Shown here piece after piece: positions 1 to 9,434 of a stretch of 23,151 bases of DNA. The DNA comes from Leptospira ellisii (GTDB lineage Bacteria > Spirochaetota > Leptospiria > Leptospirales > Leptospiraceae). Where the stretch lies: assembly GCF_002811955.1 (NCBI RefSeq), contig NZ_NPEF01000025.1, positions 2,501-25,651 of the forward strand, written 5' to 3'. The notes below the pieces were generated by a model, which saw nothing but the letters and a program-made list of their open reading frames with translations, had not been told where the DNA came from and made no database searches. The position numbers and the translations under genes were made by a program. The number at the start of each line of letters is the position of its first letter. Within the stretch, counting starts at the first letter, position 1.

Positions 1-1419
<1,419 letters not shown>

Positions 1420-1423
1420 TGGT

Positions 1424-1945
1424 TTATGCGCTCAGTTTTCCCAGTTTATTTAGTTCGGTTTCGATAAAAGTTTTGTAATCTTCGCTCTTCAGCTGTTTTT
1501 CCAGAACCTTACCGGCGACGGTGATCGTCATTTCGACGAGTTGCGTCTGCAGCTGTCCCAGAGCTTTCGCTTTGGCGAGTTCGATCTCTTTTACTGCCTG
1601 ATCTTTCTGAGCCTTGACTTCCGAGTTCGTTTCCTCGAGAAGTTTGTTCTTCAATTTCAAAGCATCGGATTTGGCTTCCGCGACGATCGCGTTCGCTTCA
1701 TCCTTCGCAGAGTTCAACCTAGCTTCGTAATCCTTCAGGAGAGCTTCCGCTTCCGAACGGAGTTCTGAGGTCTTTTTGATGTCGTTCTGAACCGTTTCCG
1801 CCCTTTCGTCGAGCGCCTTCAGAATCACATCCCAGGCAAACTTTTTCAGAACTAAGACTACGACCAGAAAGGTGACCAGAGTCCAGACTACCAGACCCGG
1901 GTTCACATCTAGGAGGCTTAATCCCTTAGCAGCTAAGAGTACCAA
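1424..1945 (-). CDS. atpF: F0 ATP synthase subunit b
   Basis: A 173-aa b subunit, the membrane-anchored coiled-coil of the peripheral stalk. A single N-terminal membrane helix (about residues 17-35, PGLVVWTLVTFLVVVLVLKK) is followed by the FAWDVI motif typical of AtpF. A long charged, alanine/glutamate/lysine-rich coiled coil then runs almost to the C terminus. The best start is a TTG at 1945-1943. The only purine-rich Shine-Dalgarno (AAGGAAAG, inside the end of atpE) sits about 7 nt upstream, and no ATG exists before the membrane helix. The gap to the atpE stop is 3 nt. A single atpF gene is seen, so the b subunit is presumably a homodimer. Confidence 0.95.
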   Translation of the reverse strand: MVLLAAKGLSLLDVNPGLVVWTLVTFLVVVLVLKKFAWDVILKALDERAETVQNDIKKTSELRSEAEALLKDYEARLNSAKDEANAIVAEAKSDALKLKNKLLEETNSEVKAQKDQAVKEIELAKAKALGQLQTQLVEMTITVAGKVLEKQLKSEDYKTFIETELNKLGKLSA

Positions 1946-1948
1946 GTT

Positions 1949-2251
1949 TTACTTTCCTTTTTCTTCGGTTGCCGCAGCAGCAGAAACTTTCGTCTGATGA
2001 GCGACTACAGCTTTTACGCCTTCGTTCAAAGTTCCCGCAGCTTGGAAAGCGATCACGAGAGCGAACAGAGCCGCGCCTTCGATCAAAGCCGCAGCGATGA
2101 TCATTGCGGTTTGAATTTTACCGCCCGCTTCCGGTTGTCTTGAGATTCCTTCCGTAGCGGATCCGCCGATTCTACCGATTCCGAGTGCTGCTCCGAGAAT
2201 TGCGACCCCCGCAGCGATTCCTACTCCGATATATCCTAATCCAAATTCCAT
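1949..2251 (-). CDS. atpE: F0 ATP synthase subunit c (proteolipid)
   Basis: The c-ring subunit: two membrane helices joined by the polar loop ISRQPEAGG (about residues 36-44), with the ion-carrying carboxylate Glu58 in the second helix (AALIEGAALF). I place the start at the ATG at 2251-2249, giving 100 aa. An AGGAGG Shine-Dalgarno lies 11 nt upstream, whereas an in-frame ATG 30 nt further upstream would put that site inside the gene. The C terminus carries a roughly 25-residue hydrophilic tail (TKVSAAAATEEKGK), longer than in most c subunits. Glu58 is followed by Gly rather than Ser/Thr, and the Gln ligand of sodium-binding rings is absent, so I infer proton coupling. It sits between atpB and atpF. 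Confidence 0.95.
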   Translation of the reverse strand: MEFGLGYIGVGIAAGVAILGAALGIGRIGGSATEGISRQPEAGGKIQTAMIIAAALIEGAALFALVIAFQAAGTLNEGVKAVVAHQTKVSAAAATEEKGK

Positions 2252-2291
2252 ATTGCTAATTGCCTCCTGTGTTTGCTGCAATATTCTACAA

Positions 2292-3344
2292 TCAGTGCCT
2301 GTGCATGCTCAATCCCACGAATAAGGAAGTGAGCAGAACGAAAATATACGCCTGAAGGAAAGCCACGAAGATTTCCAAGACGTAGATCAATCCGGAGCCG
2401 ATCACGGATACGGGAACGATTCCCCAGGATTGAAATTGAAAGATGAATCCCATCAATGCGAGAATGATGACGTGTCCGGCGGTCATGTTCGCCAAAAGTC
2501 GCACCGTGAGTGCGAAGGTTTTTGCCAAAGGAGAAACGATGAACTCCAAAGGCCACATGATCAGATACAACGGGAGGGGAACCCCGTTCGGAACGGAATG
2601 CCAAATGAACTTGGGTCCTTGGTAGATAAAACCGGCCGTGTAAATCAGGAACATCGTAAGAAGCGCGAGCGTCATCGTTACGGAGATATCTCCGGTCACG
2701 GTAATTCCGCTCCAGACCTTGGCGATCCAAGGAAGGTTGTGATGATCGACGTGCATCACTCCGGTCGCTTCTCCCGCCACGGCGACGAGTTCGCCCACGG
2801 AGGGCACAAGTCCCATCAAGTTACAAAATAGAATAAAGAAAAACAAAGTGAAGATATAATGATAATACCCGTGACCATGTCCGTGCATGCTTTCGTCCAC
2901 GATATCCTTGCGAAGAAAGTTCACGAAAACTTCCACAGTGTTGGCGAAACGAGACTGAACCTTGAGAGGATCTTTCGCTATGATTTTAGCCGCGGGAATA
3001 AAAATGAGAAAGAGAAGCAGCGCCACGATCCACATCATCGTAACCCGTTTCGTGATGTGCATGTCGAAACCGCCCGTGAAGTGGAACCGTTTTCCGGTCT
3101 CGTGATCGGTAAAGATCGTCTCTTTGGAAGAATCGAAACCGGATTCCCCTTCGAAAACCTTCACACCCCCGATGTTAAACGGAAACTCCGCGTTATCCAT
3201 CAAGTGGTGAACGATGACCTCGTTTAGATCGAAGGCTTCGTGCGAACCTTCTTCCGACGCGAAAACTTGGAACGGAAGAATTACGACTAAGAGCGCAAAG
3301 AAGATGAACTTTTTTGTCATAGAAGAAGTCTGGTTTAGATACAT
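2292..3344 (-). CDS. atpB: F0 ATP synthase subunit a
   Basis: The membrane stator subunit that forms the two proton half-channels against the c-ring. The essential arginine is Arg282 in the conserved segment LTVRLLANMTAGH (residues 279-291), followed by two C-terminal hydrophobic helices. With 350 aa it is longer than E. coli subunit a (271 aa). The extra length is an N-terminal extension with a cleavable-looking signal (about residues 10-29) and a soluble stretch of about 70 residues before the first core helix near residue 103. Residues 151-163 are histidine-rich (MHGHGHGYYHY). The start is uncertain: ATG at 3344 or an in-frame ATG at 3320 that begins MTKKF directly at the signal peptide. 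Neither has a good Shine-Dalgarno. It lies 97 bp after a small AtpI-like gene and 40 bp before atpE. Confidence 0.94.
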   Translation of the reverse strand: MYLNQTSSMTKKFIFFALLVVILPFQVFASEEGSHEAFDLNEVIVHHLMDNAEFPFNIGGVKVFEGESGFDSSKETIFTDHETGKRFHFTGGFDMHITKRVTMMWIVALLLFLIFIPAAKIIAKDPLKVQSRFANTVEVFVNFLRKDIVDESMHGHGHGYYHYIFTLFFFILFCNLMGLVPSVGELVAVAGEATGVMHVDHHNLPWIAKVWSGITVTGDISVTMTLALLTMFLIYTAGFIYQGPKFIWHSVPNGVPLPLYLIMWPLEFIVSPLAKTFALTVRLLANMTAGHVIILALMGFIFQFQSWGIVPVSVIGSGLIYVLEIFVAFLQAYIFVLLTSLFVGLSMHRH

Positions 3345-3430
3345 TTTTTCGAGTCAATTGCAGGTCGCCGAACTACGACCGGCTTGCACAGAATTGGCGG
3401 ATATTCCGGGTTTCTTTTGTTTTTATGCGA

Positions 3431-3771
<341 letters not shown>

Positions 3772-4187
3772 GTTGGGAGTTCCTACGTCGTTTCCTTTTT
3801 CGCGCTCCGCTCTCGGTCCGCATTTGCGATTTCTTACGACGAATTGCAGGAAACTTCGGAAACGCGAATCGGAAAATTCAATTTTGGGAATTGTAGTCGG
3901 GATTTTGAAAGTTGACGGGAGTTTTTTGTGAGAGTTCCCACAGACAAATTCCGCAGAAATCCAATTGATAAAACTTGTTCGTGTGAGAGTTCCCACACGG
4001 CGGACCCAAGGGAGGGATCTGCAAAACGGAAACGGTCTTCGGATACGTTTTGAGGAGTTCCTACGTTCTCTTCTTCCAAACCGGACAATTGATTTTATCG
4101 GAAAATAAAAATCCCAGAGAAAGTATGAGTTCCCACATCCCGATCCAGTTTCAGAAGGGCAAAAAGCCGGACTTAAAAAAGAGAATT
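3772..4187. other. 416-bp noncoding stretch with five GAGTTCCYAC motifs
   Basis: No credible gene is seen on either strand. Frames that stay open here are rich in Arg/Ser and overlap one another. The stretch separates the TPR-type lipoprotein gene from the small AtpI-like gene and holds five copies of a short dyad motif, listed as a repeat. I see no strong terminator or tRNA-like fold. Confidence 0.7.
3777..4136 (+). repeat. Cluster of five GAGTTCCYAC dyad repeats
   Basis: The core GAGTTCCYAC occurs at 3777-3786, 3932-3941, 3987-3996, 4055-4064 and 4127-4136, always on the plus strand. The third copy extends to a dyad, GTGTGAGAGTTCCCACAC at 3981-3998, with GTGTG and CACAC arms. Spacing is irregular (155, 55, 68 and 72 bp between core starts), so this is not a CRISPR. 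On the transcribed strand it reads GTRGGAACTC. The first copy supplies the AGGA in front of the AtpI-like GTG start. Confidence 0.85.
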
Positions 4188-4955
4188 TTATCGCGCCGGA
4201 ACCTGGCTCGGACGGGGGTTCCCGCGCGGAAGATCGATCGCCGGCGGAATCAAAGAAGGATCCAACGCCGGACCACCCCAAAGAAGAGTACGAATGAAAT
4301 CGGGATCGCTCCGAAAACCGCGAAAATCCTGATCCTTTTCAAAGTCCACGGTAGGCTTCCCTAAAAAGATCGCGATCTTCATATACTGAAGCATTTCCTT
4401 TTTATTTCCGTATAACGCGTGTAAGCAGGAAAGATTAAACGCCAGACGAGCGTCGCTGATCGGATTCGGAATCATACGTTCGATCAAAGTTAAAAATCGG
4501 GAATCTTTGGATTGTGTAGTATAAGCGATCAAATCCGCGGTAAAATATTCCCGCGCGGAATAGGAATTTCCGGACTTGGTTCCTTCCACGATCGCATCTC
4601 CGATTCCCAGATATTTCGTGGAAGCGTCGAATAGTTCCGCAACGGAAGCCGCTTTCTCCCAATTCTGTTTGGCTACGTAAGAATTGAACTTACGCGCACT
4701 TTCCACAAGAATCAGATTGCGCATATATTCCTGGATTTCCTCGGATGAGTTCCGATTCGATTCCAAGTTGGAATGAAAATTCCTTTCGGCTGCGATGCGT
4801 TTTTCGGAACCGATTTCTCCCGAGCGTTCCAAGTTCAGAACGGATTGTCTCCATTGTTCTACGGCCCGTTCCCTAGTTTGTAAGAGGGAACACTGAAAGA
4901 AGAATAAAATTCCGATCAGCATCGGCGGAAACATTCGTAGCGTTTGGGTTTTCAT
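4188..4955 (-). CDS. Putative lipoprotein with C-terminal TPR-type segment
   Basis: A 255-aa protein of unknown specific function. Residues 1-21 form a signal with a hydrophobic core ending FFFQC. Cys22 is a plausible lipidation site under the relaxed spirochaetal lipobox, so the protein is probably membrane-anchored outside the cytoplasm. Residues about 25-110 are charged and helical. Residues about 185-235 resemble the last unit of TPR-type proteins: a Cys-x-x-Ala-Leu-Tyr-Gly helix, an MKIAIFLG helix, then FEKDQDFRGFRSDPDFIRTLL, as in tetratricopeptide ends where a predicted repeat meets a DPDF segment. The tail is proline-rich. It lies between two ATP-synthase-associated membrane genes on the same strand, with noncoding repeat clusters on both sides, so its presence in this operon looks secondary. 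Confidence 0.75.
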   Translation of the reverse strand: MKTQTLRMFPPMLIGILFFFQCSLLQTRERAVEQWRQSVLNLERSGEIGSEKRIAAERNFHSNLESNRNSSEEIQEYMRNLILVESARKFNSYVAKQNWEKAASVAELFDASTKYLGIGDAIVEGTKSGNSYSAREYFTADLIAYTTQSKDSRFLTLIERMIPNPISDARLAFNLSCLHALYGNKKEMLQYMKIAIFLGKPTVDFEKDQDFRGFRSDPDFIRTLLWGGPALDPSLIPPAIDLPRGNPRPSQVPAR

Positions 4956-5228
4956 AGGAGAATCGCATCCTTTACTACAAGTTTCATTCCGATATTTTCC
5001 CTTTTTTTTGCTTCGGAAATCGATTCTATGAAATTATAACTCCTCATGAACGTATGTTCAAAGGAGTTCCTACAAAACAAAAAAAGGGACTTTTCCTTTT
5101 AAAACACGGACTTTGTTTGGATTGAGGAGTTCCCACAATTCCGAATAGAACGAACGCGGACGGCGACACGGTCGGCTCCCCTTCCGCTGATAAAACGCGT
5201 GAGTTCCCACAAACGGAAAGAGGAACGA
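4956..5228. other. 273-bp noncoding stretch upstream of the TPR-type lipoprotein gene
   Basis: No gene is seen. It holds three GAGTTCCYAC motifs and an A/T-rich stem (AAAAGG paired with CCTTTT, plus strand 5082-5100) followed on the minus strand by a run of T. That stem could be a weak terminator for the lepB/atpQ transcript but has only two G-C pairs. Promoter elements for the lipoprotein gene are not clear. Confidence 0.55.
5064..5210 (+). repeat. Cluster of three GAGTTCCYAC dyad repeats
   Basis: Cores lie at 5064-5073, 5127-5136 and 5201-5210, in the same orientation as the five copies downstream of the lipoprotein gene. The last lies just past the 3' end of the AtpQ-like gene. Two of the three are followed by ACAA, and the flanks are otherwise unrelated. 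Confidence 0.85.
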
Positions 5229-5486
5229 TTACCGTTTTACGGTCGTTCGGTAGATGATATAATAAATTCCGTAGGAAAATCCGAGAAGACAGGAAACCAG
5301 GAGTCCAAACGGAGAAGAACGGAATTTTTCATCCACGAAATTCCCCAGATAAACGGAACCGACTACGATGACCGCGAATTCGATTCCCAAACCGGCGTAT
5401 TCCCAAGGAGAAACTTCCTTCGGTTTCGGTTTTGCGTCCTTTTGAAATCCGGAAGAATCCTCCGGTTCGATGCGTTTCTCCGACAT
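5229..5486 (-). CDS. AtpQ/AtpI-type F0F1 ATPase-associated membrane protein
   Basis: An 85-aa protein with a charged N terminus (about residues 1-24) and two membrane helices (about 30-48 and 56-75). The pattern EYAGLGIEFAVIVVGSVYLG, then a short loop with NFVDEKFRSSPFG, then GFSYGIYYIIYR, is that of the small AtpQ/gene-1 family found at the head of many atp operons. Members are thought to help assemble F0 or move divalent cations with AtpI. The start is the ATG at 5486-5484, 4 nt after the lepB stop. An ATG further upstream would overlap lepB by about 100 bp. No clear Shine-Dalgarno is present, so coupling to lepB translation is likely. Confidence 0.8.
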   Translation of the reverse strand: MSEKRIEPEDSSGFQKDAKPKPKEVSPWEYAGLGIEFAVIVVGSVYLGNFVDEKFRSSPFGLLVSCLLGFSYGIYYIIYRTTVKR

Positions 5487-5490
5487 AAAC

Positions 5491-6492
<1,002 letters not shown>

Positions 6493-6498
6493 AGGGAA

Positions 6499-6527
6499 AG
6501 CAAAAAGAATCTTCGATTCCCTGTCAA
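6499..6527 (-). promoter_or_regulatory. Candidate lepB promoter
   Basis: On the minus strand a perfect TTGACA lies at 6527-6522, followed after 17 nt by TTTGCT at 6504-6499 (3 of 6 matches to TATAAT). Initiation about 7 nt later would fall at or next to the lepB ATG, which would mean a leaderless message and would fit the missing Shine-Dalgarno. The -10 is weak, so this is tentative. Confidence 0.3.
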
Positions 6528-6577
6528 TCAGCCTTAAAAATTCTATCGGTTTTTCCAAATCCGTCGATACTTCTAGG

Positions 6578-7381
6578 GTGAAAGAGCAAATTGACCGTAA
6601 ACTTATCGAACTCAGAAGGACCCTCGTTTCCCTGACCGACCAGTACCCCATTTGCGGATTGAAAGGCGGAACCGAAACCGAGGATATGGATGCGGATGAA
6701 ATCAGGATTCTTCATTTGGCCGCTAAGGACATCGTTCCGGTTACGGTCAAAATCGGAGGTCCGGAAGCGAGAACCGACATCCGTATGCTCGTCAAAGAGG
6801 AAATCGAAGGGATCTGCGCCCCTATGATCGAATCCTCGTACGCTCTGAAGAATTTTATCCAAACCCTCAAAAGTATGCTCACTCCGGTGAATTACGGTAA
6901 AATTTCCAAATCCATCAATTTGGAAACGATCACCGGGTATAAAAATCTGATCGAAATCGCCGATTCCCGTCCCTTCGAGGATTTGGACCAAGTGACCGCG
7001 GCGCGATCCGATCTTTCCTCTTCCATGGGAATGATTCCCGACGACGAGGAAGTGATGCGGGTTACGAAGAATATCGTCTATCTTTCGAGAGAAAGGGGCA
7101 AACGCACTTCGGTCGGAGGAACGATCACGAAATCGAATTTCCGAAAAATCGCGGAATCGATTTCCCCCGATCTGATCAATTCCAGACACGTGGTCGTTAA
7201 CGTGGCGGATTCCTTGAAAAAAAATCCGGAAGAAGTGGCGGAAGCGATGTTATTTTTCGAAATCGAACTCTACGATCTATTCTCCGTTTTAAAACCCGAA
7301 AAGGCGTTCTCCTATAAGAACAGGATGGAGACCAATCGGGAGAGAATCGGAGCCAGAAAAGTCCTCTATTCGATCCGCTGA
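6578..7381 (+). CDS. HpcH/HpaI aldolase / citrate lyase-like protein
   Basis: A 267-aa cytoplasmic protein with the pattern of HpcH/HpaI-type TIM-barrel lyases, which cleave or form C-C bonds in 2-oxo acids with a divalent metal. Visible motifs in order are VKIGGPEARTDI (57-68), the MIESSYALKN strand-helix (83-92), INLETITGYKNL with a candidate metal-binding Glu (113-124), and ARSDLSSSMGM with a candidate metal-binding Asp (142-152). The catalytic-site arginine typical of HpaI is not obvious, and the substrate cannot be told. The start is taken as GTG 6578-6580. The frame is open further upstream but runs into lepB, and the GTG follows AGG too closely for an ideal ribosome site, so the exact start is uncertain. 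It is 10 nt from the TetR gene, so the two are probably an operon. Confidence 0.72.
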   Translation: MKEQIDRKLIELRRTLVSLTDQYPICGLKGGTETEDMDADEIRILHLAAKDIVPVTVKIGGPEARTDIRMLVKEEIEGICAPMIESSYALKNFIQTLKSMLTPVNYGKISKSINLETITGYKNLIEIADSRPFEDLDQVTAARSDLSSSMGMIPDDEEVMRVTKNIVYLSRERGKRTSVGGTITKSNFRKIAESISPDLINSRHVVVNVADSLKKNPEEVAEAMLFFEIELYDLFSVLKPEKAFSYKNRMETNRERIGARKVLYSIR

Positions 7382-7391
7382 TCGTTCTAGA

Positions 7392-7946
7392 ATGGCGAAA
7401 GACACAAGGGATTTAATCCTTAAAACATCCCTCAAACTTTTTTCCGAACAGGGATATCACGGAACCACGATGCGCCAGGTCGCGTCGAAAGCGGGTTTGT
7501 CGCTAGGGCTCGCGTATCGATATTTCGATTCCAAGGAATCCATTCTGGAAGGCATCATAGAATCGCATGACAGAATTCTAAAACGTTATATTCCGGACGA
7601 AGTCGTTGCCAACCCGGGAAGCCGGGAGGATCTCATCACCTTGGTCTCCGAAAGTATCATCACTCTGGTTAAAGAGAACGAGGATTATCTGCGTCTTTAT
7701 TGGAATCTGATGCTTCAACCGAAAATCCACAGACTCAAACGAAGAAACATTCATTTGGTGAATATGATCTTTTTTGAAACTTCGAAAAAGACGATCCGAG
7801 TGATCAAACCGAACTACGGGGAATTCGAAATCAAAAACCTCGCGTCGACTACGATCGGTTATATGATCAACTACCTTACGAACAAAAAGGAATTCACCCT
7901 CGACGACTTCAAAAACTATCTCGTTTACACTCTGAAAAATACATAA
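7392..7946 (+). CDS. TetR/AcrR-family transcriptional regulator
   Basis: A 184-aa one-component regulator. The N-terminal helix-turn-helix is clear: residues about 8-52 carry LILKTSLKLFSEQGYHGTTM, then RQVASKAGLSLGLAYRYFDSKESIL, the canonical TetR DNA-recognition region. The C-terminal part (about 60-184) is the helical ligand and dimerisation domain, whose ligand cannot be predicted. The ATG lies 10 nt after the stop of the lyase-like gene on the same strand, so the two are probably cotranscribed and the regulator may autoregulate that unit. No strong Shine-Dalgarno is visible. Confidence 0.92.
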   Translation: MAKDTRDLILKTSLKLFSEQGYHGTTMRQVASKAGLSLGLAYRYFDSKESILEGIIESHDRILKRYIPDEVVANPGSREDLITLVSESIITLVKENEDYLRLYWNLMLQPKIHRLKRRNIHLVNMIFFETSKKTIRVIKPNYGEFEIKNLASTTIGYMINYLTNKKEFTLDDFKNYLVYTLKNT

Positions 7947-8084
7947 CGAGCGAGCGAACTCAGAAGCGGAGCGTCCTCATGTTCAACGGGATCGTGCGCG
8001 CGCGTTTATACGAACTTCAGAAAAAACAGCAGAACGCGCCGTTGACTCCGTTCCAAGAACGGAAATAGAGCGACCGAACTCAGC
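7947..8084 (+). repeat. Pair of 17-nt near-identical direct repeats
   Basis: CGAGCGAGCGAACTCAG at 7947-7963 recurs as AGAGCGACCGAACTCAG at 8068-8084, 15 of 17 identical, 121 bp apart. The first copy begins immediately after the tetR stop codon. Confidence 0.6.
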
Positions 8085-8094
8085 GCGGTCTTTT
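8072..8094 (+). terminator. Weak candidate terminator after the tetR unit
   Basis: GACCG (8072-8076) pairs with CGGTC (8086-8090) across a 9-nt loop and is followed by TTTT. The 5-bp stem is short and lies 126 bp after the tetR stop. Confidence 0.3.
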
Positions 8095-8224
8095 CCCAAA
8101 GGAGACTTCGACGTTATTCCGACAATCTCCCGTAAAAACCCGGGCGCCCCACCCTCGTTTGGGTGGTGGAGGCGGGTCTGGCGGGGAAACCTCCAACAAA
8201 ATTTCCGTATCACAAAACCACAGT

Positions 8225-8240
8225 TTTTGCGATCGCAAAA
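8225..8240. promoter_or_regulatory. 16-bp perfect palindrome, candidate operator
   Basis: TTTTGCGATCGCAAAA is self-complementary over 16 bp, 149 bp before the corA start and 279 bp after tetR. The length suits a homodimeric helix-turn-helix repressor, but no second copy is seen in the window, so assignment to the neighbouring TetR protein is only a guess. Confidence 0.35.
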
Positions 8241-8252
8241 TTCGACCCAACC

Positions 8253-8266
8253 GTAGGAACTCCTAC
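8253..8266 (-). repeat. Ninth copy of the GAGTTCCYAC element, near-perfect palindrome
   Basis: GTAGGAACTCCTAC has GTAGGA/TCCTAC arms around a central AC. It is the most symmetrical copy and contains the core on the minus strand, opposite to the eight copies around the lipoprotein gene. Confidence 0.8.
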
Positions 8267-8388
8267 AAACCCGCCAGACTAAAAAACGATCGACCCGGAC
8301 GGGAATATAGACCCGAGCCGGAATCCTCCACCGGTAAATTCCTTGCCAACGTTTCTTTCCCGCGTAGTTTCAACCTTCGGAGTATCGA

Positions 8389-9408
8389 TTGAAGAGAATC
8401 CTATTCACAGAATTTTTTCCGGAAGGCAATCAGGAGAAAGCGGTGTCGCCGGCCTGTCGAACCTTCGCCGAAATCGGAGAAAAACCTCCCGGTGTTCCCG
8501 AATTGAAATGGCTCAGTTCCCAAGGGTTGGTATGGATCGATCTCGATTCCACCGAAGGGGAAGACCTGGACTTTCTCGCTCGCGAATGCGGCTTTCATCC
8601 TCTCGCCATCGAGGATTGTATCAACAAAAACCAAAGACCCAAACTCGACGAATACGGACCGTATATCTTCATCGTCCTTCACAGATTCGATTACGACTCC
8701 GAAAAAAAGATACTAAGAAGCAACGAGATCCACATCTTCTACAACGAAAAGTTCGTGGTGACGGTCCACCAAAAGGAGGAGCCTCTGATCGAACAACTCA
8801 GAGCACGTTGTATGACACAGGGAAATCCGCTTTCGCGCGGAACGGATCAGATACTCTATCTTTTGTTCGATCATACAGTAGATTCGAACTTTCCGATCCT
8901 CGATAAGATGAGCGAGGAGATCGTCAGAACCGAAACCCAGATCCTGGTCAACCAGGACGGACAACAGACGATCGCGGGAATCCTTTACCTAAAACGGAAC
9001 CTCACGAGGATGAGAAGAGTATTATCCCCGCAGCGGGAGATCGTAAACATTCTCATCCGAAGGGACGGAAATTTTTTAAGTCCAAAAATCCAATTGTATT
9101 TTAGGGACGTTTACGATCACCTCAATCGATTGTATGAAACGATCGATATGGATCGGGATCTCTTGGGGAACACAATGGACGCGTATTTCTCCGTCATATC
9201 GCAGCGAACGAACGACGTGGTTAAACGGCTGACTCTGATCAGTTTGATTTTTATGCCACTGACGTTTTTGACCGGATTTTTCGGAATGAATTTCACGGCC
9301 ATTCCCTATAACAGCGTGCCCTTTCTATTGATCACGATCGCGATGGCTTCTCTGATTCCTCCGGGAATGATCTACTGGTTCCGCAAAAAACACTGGTTTA
9401 GGGACTAA
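8389..9408 (+). CDS. corA: CorA-family magnesium/divalent metal transporter
   Basis: A 339-aa inner-membrane channel of the CorA family for Mg2+ (or Co2+/Ni2+). The cytoplasmic alpha/beta domain covers about residues 1-275 and includes PLAIEDCINKNQRPKLDEYG (71-90), a CorA hallmark. The long stalk helix ends near residue 280. TM1 carries the selectivity signature GMN at 299-301 (in FFGMNF), and TM2 (about 311-329) is followed by the basic tail FRKKHWFRD. Length and architecture are typical. I chose TTG 8389-8391 because GGAG lies 6 nt upstream and no ATG gives a full N terminus. The 3' end is 5 bp from the convergent response-regulator gene. The long structured upstream region could hold a regulatory leader. 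Confidence 0.93.
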   Translation: MKRILFTEFFPEGNQEKAVSPACRTFAEIGEKPPGVPELKWLSSQGLVWIDLDSTEGEDLDFLARECGFHPLAIEDCINKNQRPKLDEYGPYIFIVLHRFDYDSEKKILRSNEIHIFYNEKFVVTVHQKEEPLIEQLRARCMTQGNPLSRGTDQILYLLFDHTVDSNFPILDKMSEEIVRTETQILVNQDGQQTIAGILYLKRNLTRMRRVLSPQREIVNILIRRDGNFLSPKIQLYFRDVYDHLNRLYETIDMDRDLLGNTMDAYFSVISQRTNDVVKRLTLISLIFMPLTFLTGFFGMNFTAIPYNSVPFLLITIAMASLIPPGMIYWFRKKHWFRD

Positions 9409-9434
9409 AAAAATCAGATACCCCCGTCCCTAAA
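9397..9434. terminator. Convergent inverted repeat, candidate bidirectional terminator
   Basis: TTTAGGGAC (9397-9405) and GTCCCTAAA (9426-9434) form a perfect 9-bp stem with a 20-nt loop. The arms lie inside the last codons of corA and of the LytTR regulator, whose stops are only a few bases apart. The loop contains AAAAAAA. There is no full U-tract after the stem, so function is probable rather than certain. Confidence 0.5.

Larger units (their letters stand above)
8176..8279. repeat. 10-bp perfect inverted repeat enclosing two palindromes
   Basis: GTCTGGCGGG at 8176-8185 is matched by CCCGCCAGAC at 8270-8279. Between them lie TTTTGCGATCGCAAAA (8225-8240, perfect 16-bp palindrome) and GTAGGAACTCCTAC (8253-8266). 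The outer arms could close an RNA stem in a corA leader, or the inner palindromes could be protein-binding sites. Confidence 0.6.
7947..8388. other. 442-bp noncoding stretch rich in inverted repeats
   Basis: No credible gene is found on either strand. The stretch contains a pair of near-identical 17-nt direct repeats, a G/C-rich hairpin (CCACCC at 8149-8154 with GGGTGG at 8161-8166), and a 10-bp inverted repeat (8176-8185 with 8270-8279). Inside that inverted repeat are a 16-bp perfect palindrome and one GTAGGAACTCCTAC element. It separates the tetR gene from corA. The last part (8290-8388) is plain and ends with GGAG ahead of the corA TTG. Confidence 0.7.

Noticed and set aside
1949..2251. 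Sodium-type c-ring
   Set aside because: The residue after Glu58 is Gly and the Gln ligand of Na+ rings is not present, so proton coupling is more likely.
3772..4281. N-terminal extension of the AtpI-like frame up to 4281
   Set aside because: The extra 170 residues are Arg/Ser/Pro-rich, cover five intergenic repeats and overlap the lipoprotein gene. The GTG at 3771 has a ribosome site.
3777..5210. CRISPR array made of the GAGTTCCYAC elements
   Set aside because: Units are only about 10-18 bp, spacing is irregular, a gene lies in the middle, and there are no cas genes.
8229..8236. HIP1-type GCGATCGC element
   Set aside because: HIP1 is a frequent cyanobacterial octamer. Here it is simply the centre of a larger single-copy palindrome.
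8159..8392. Possible small gene before corA
   Set aside because: Composition is Gly/Arg/Ser-skewed, there is no ribosome site, and it covers palindromes and overlaps the corA start.
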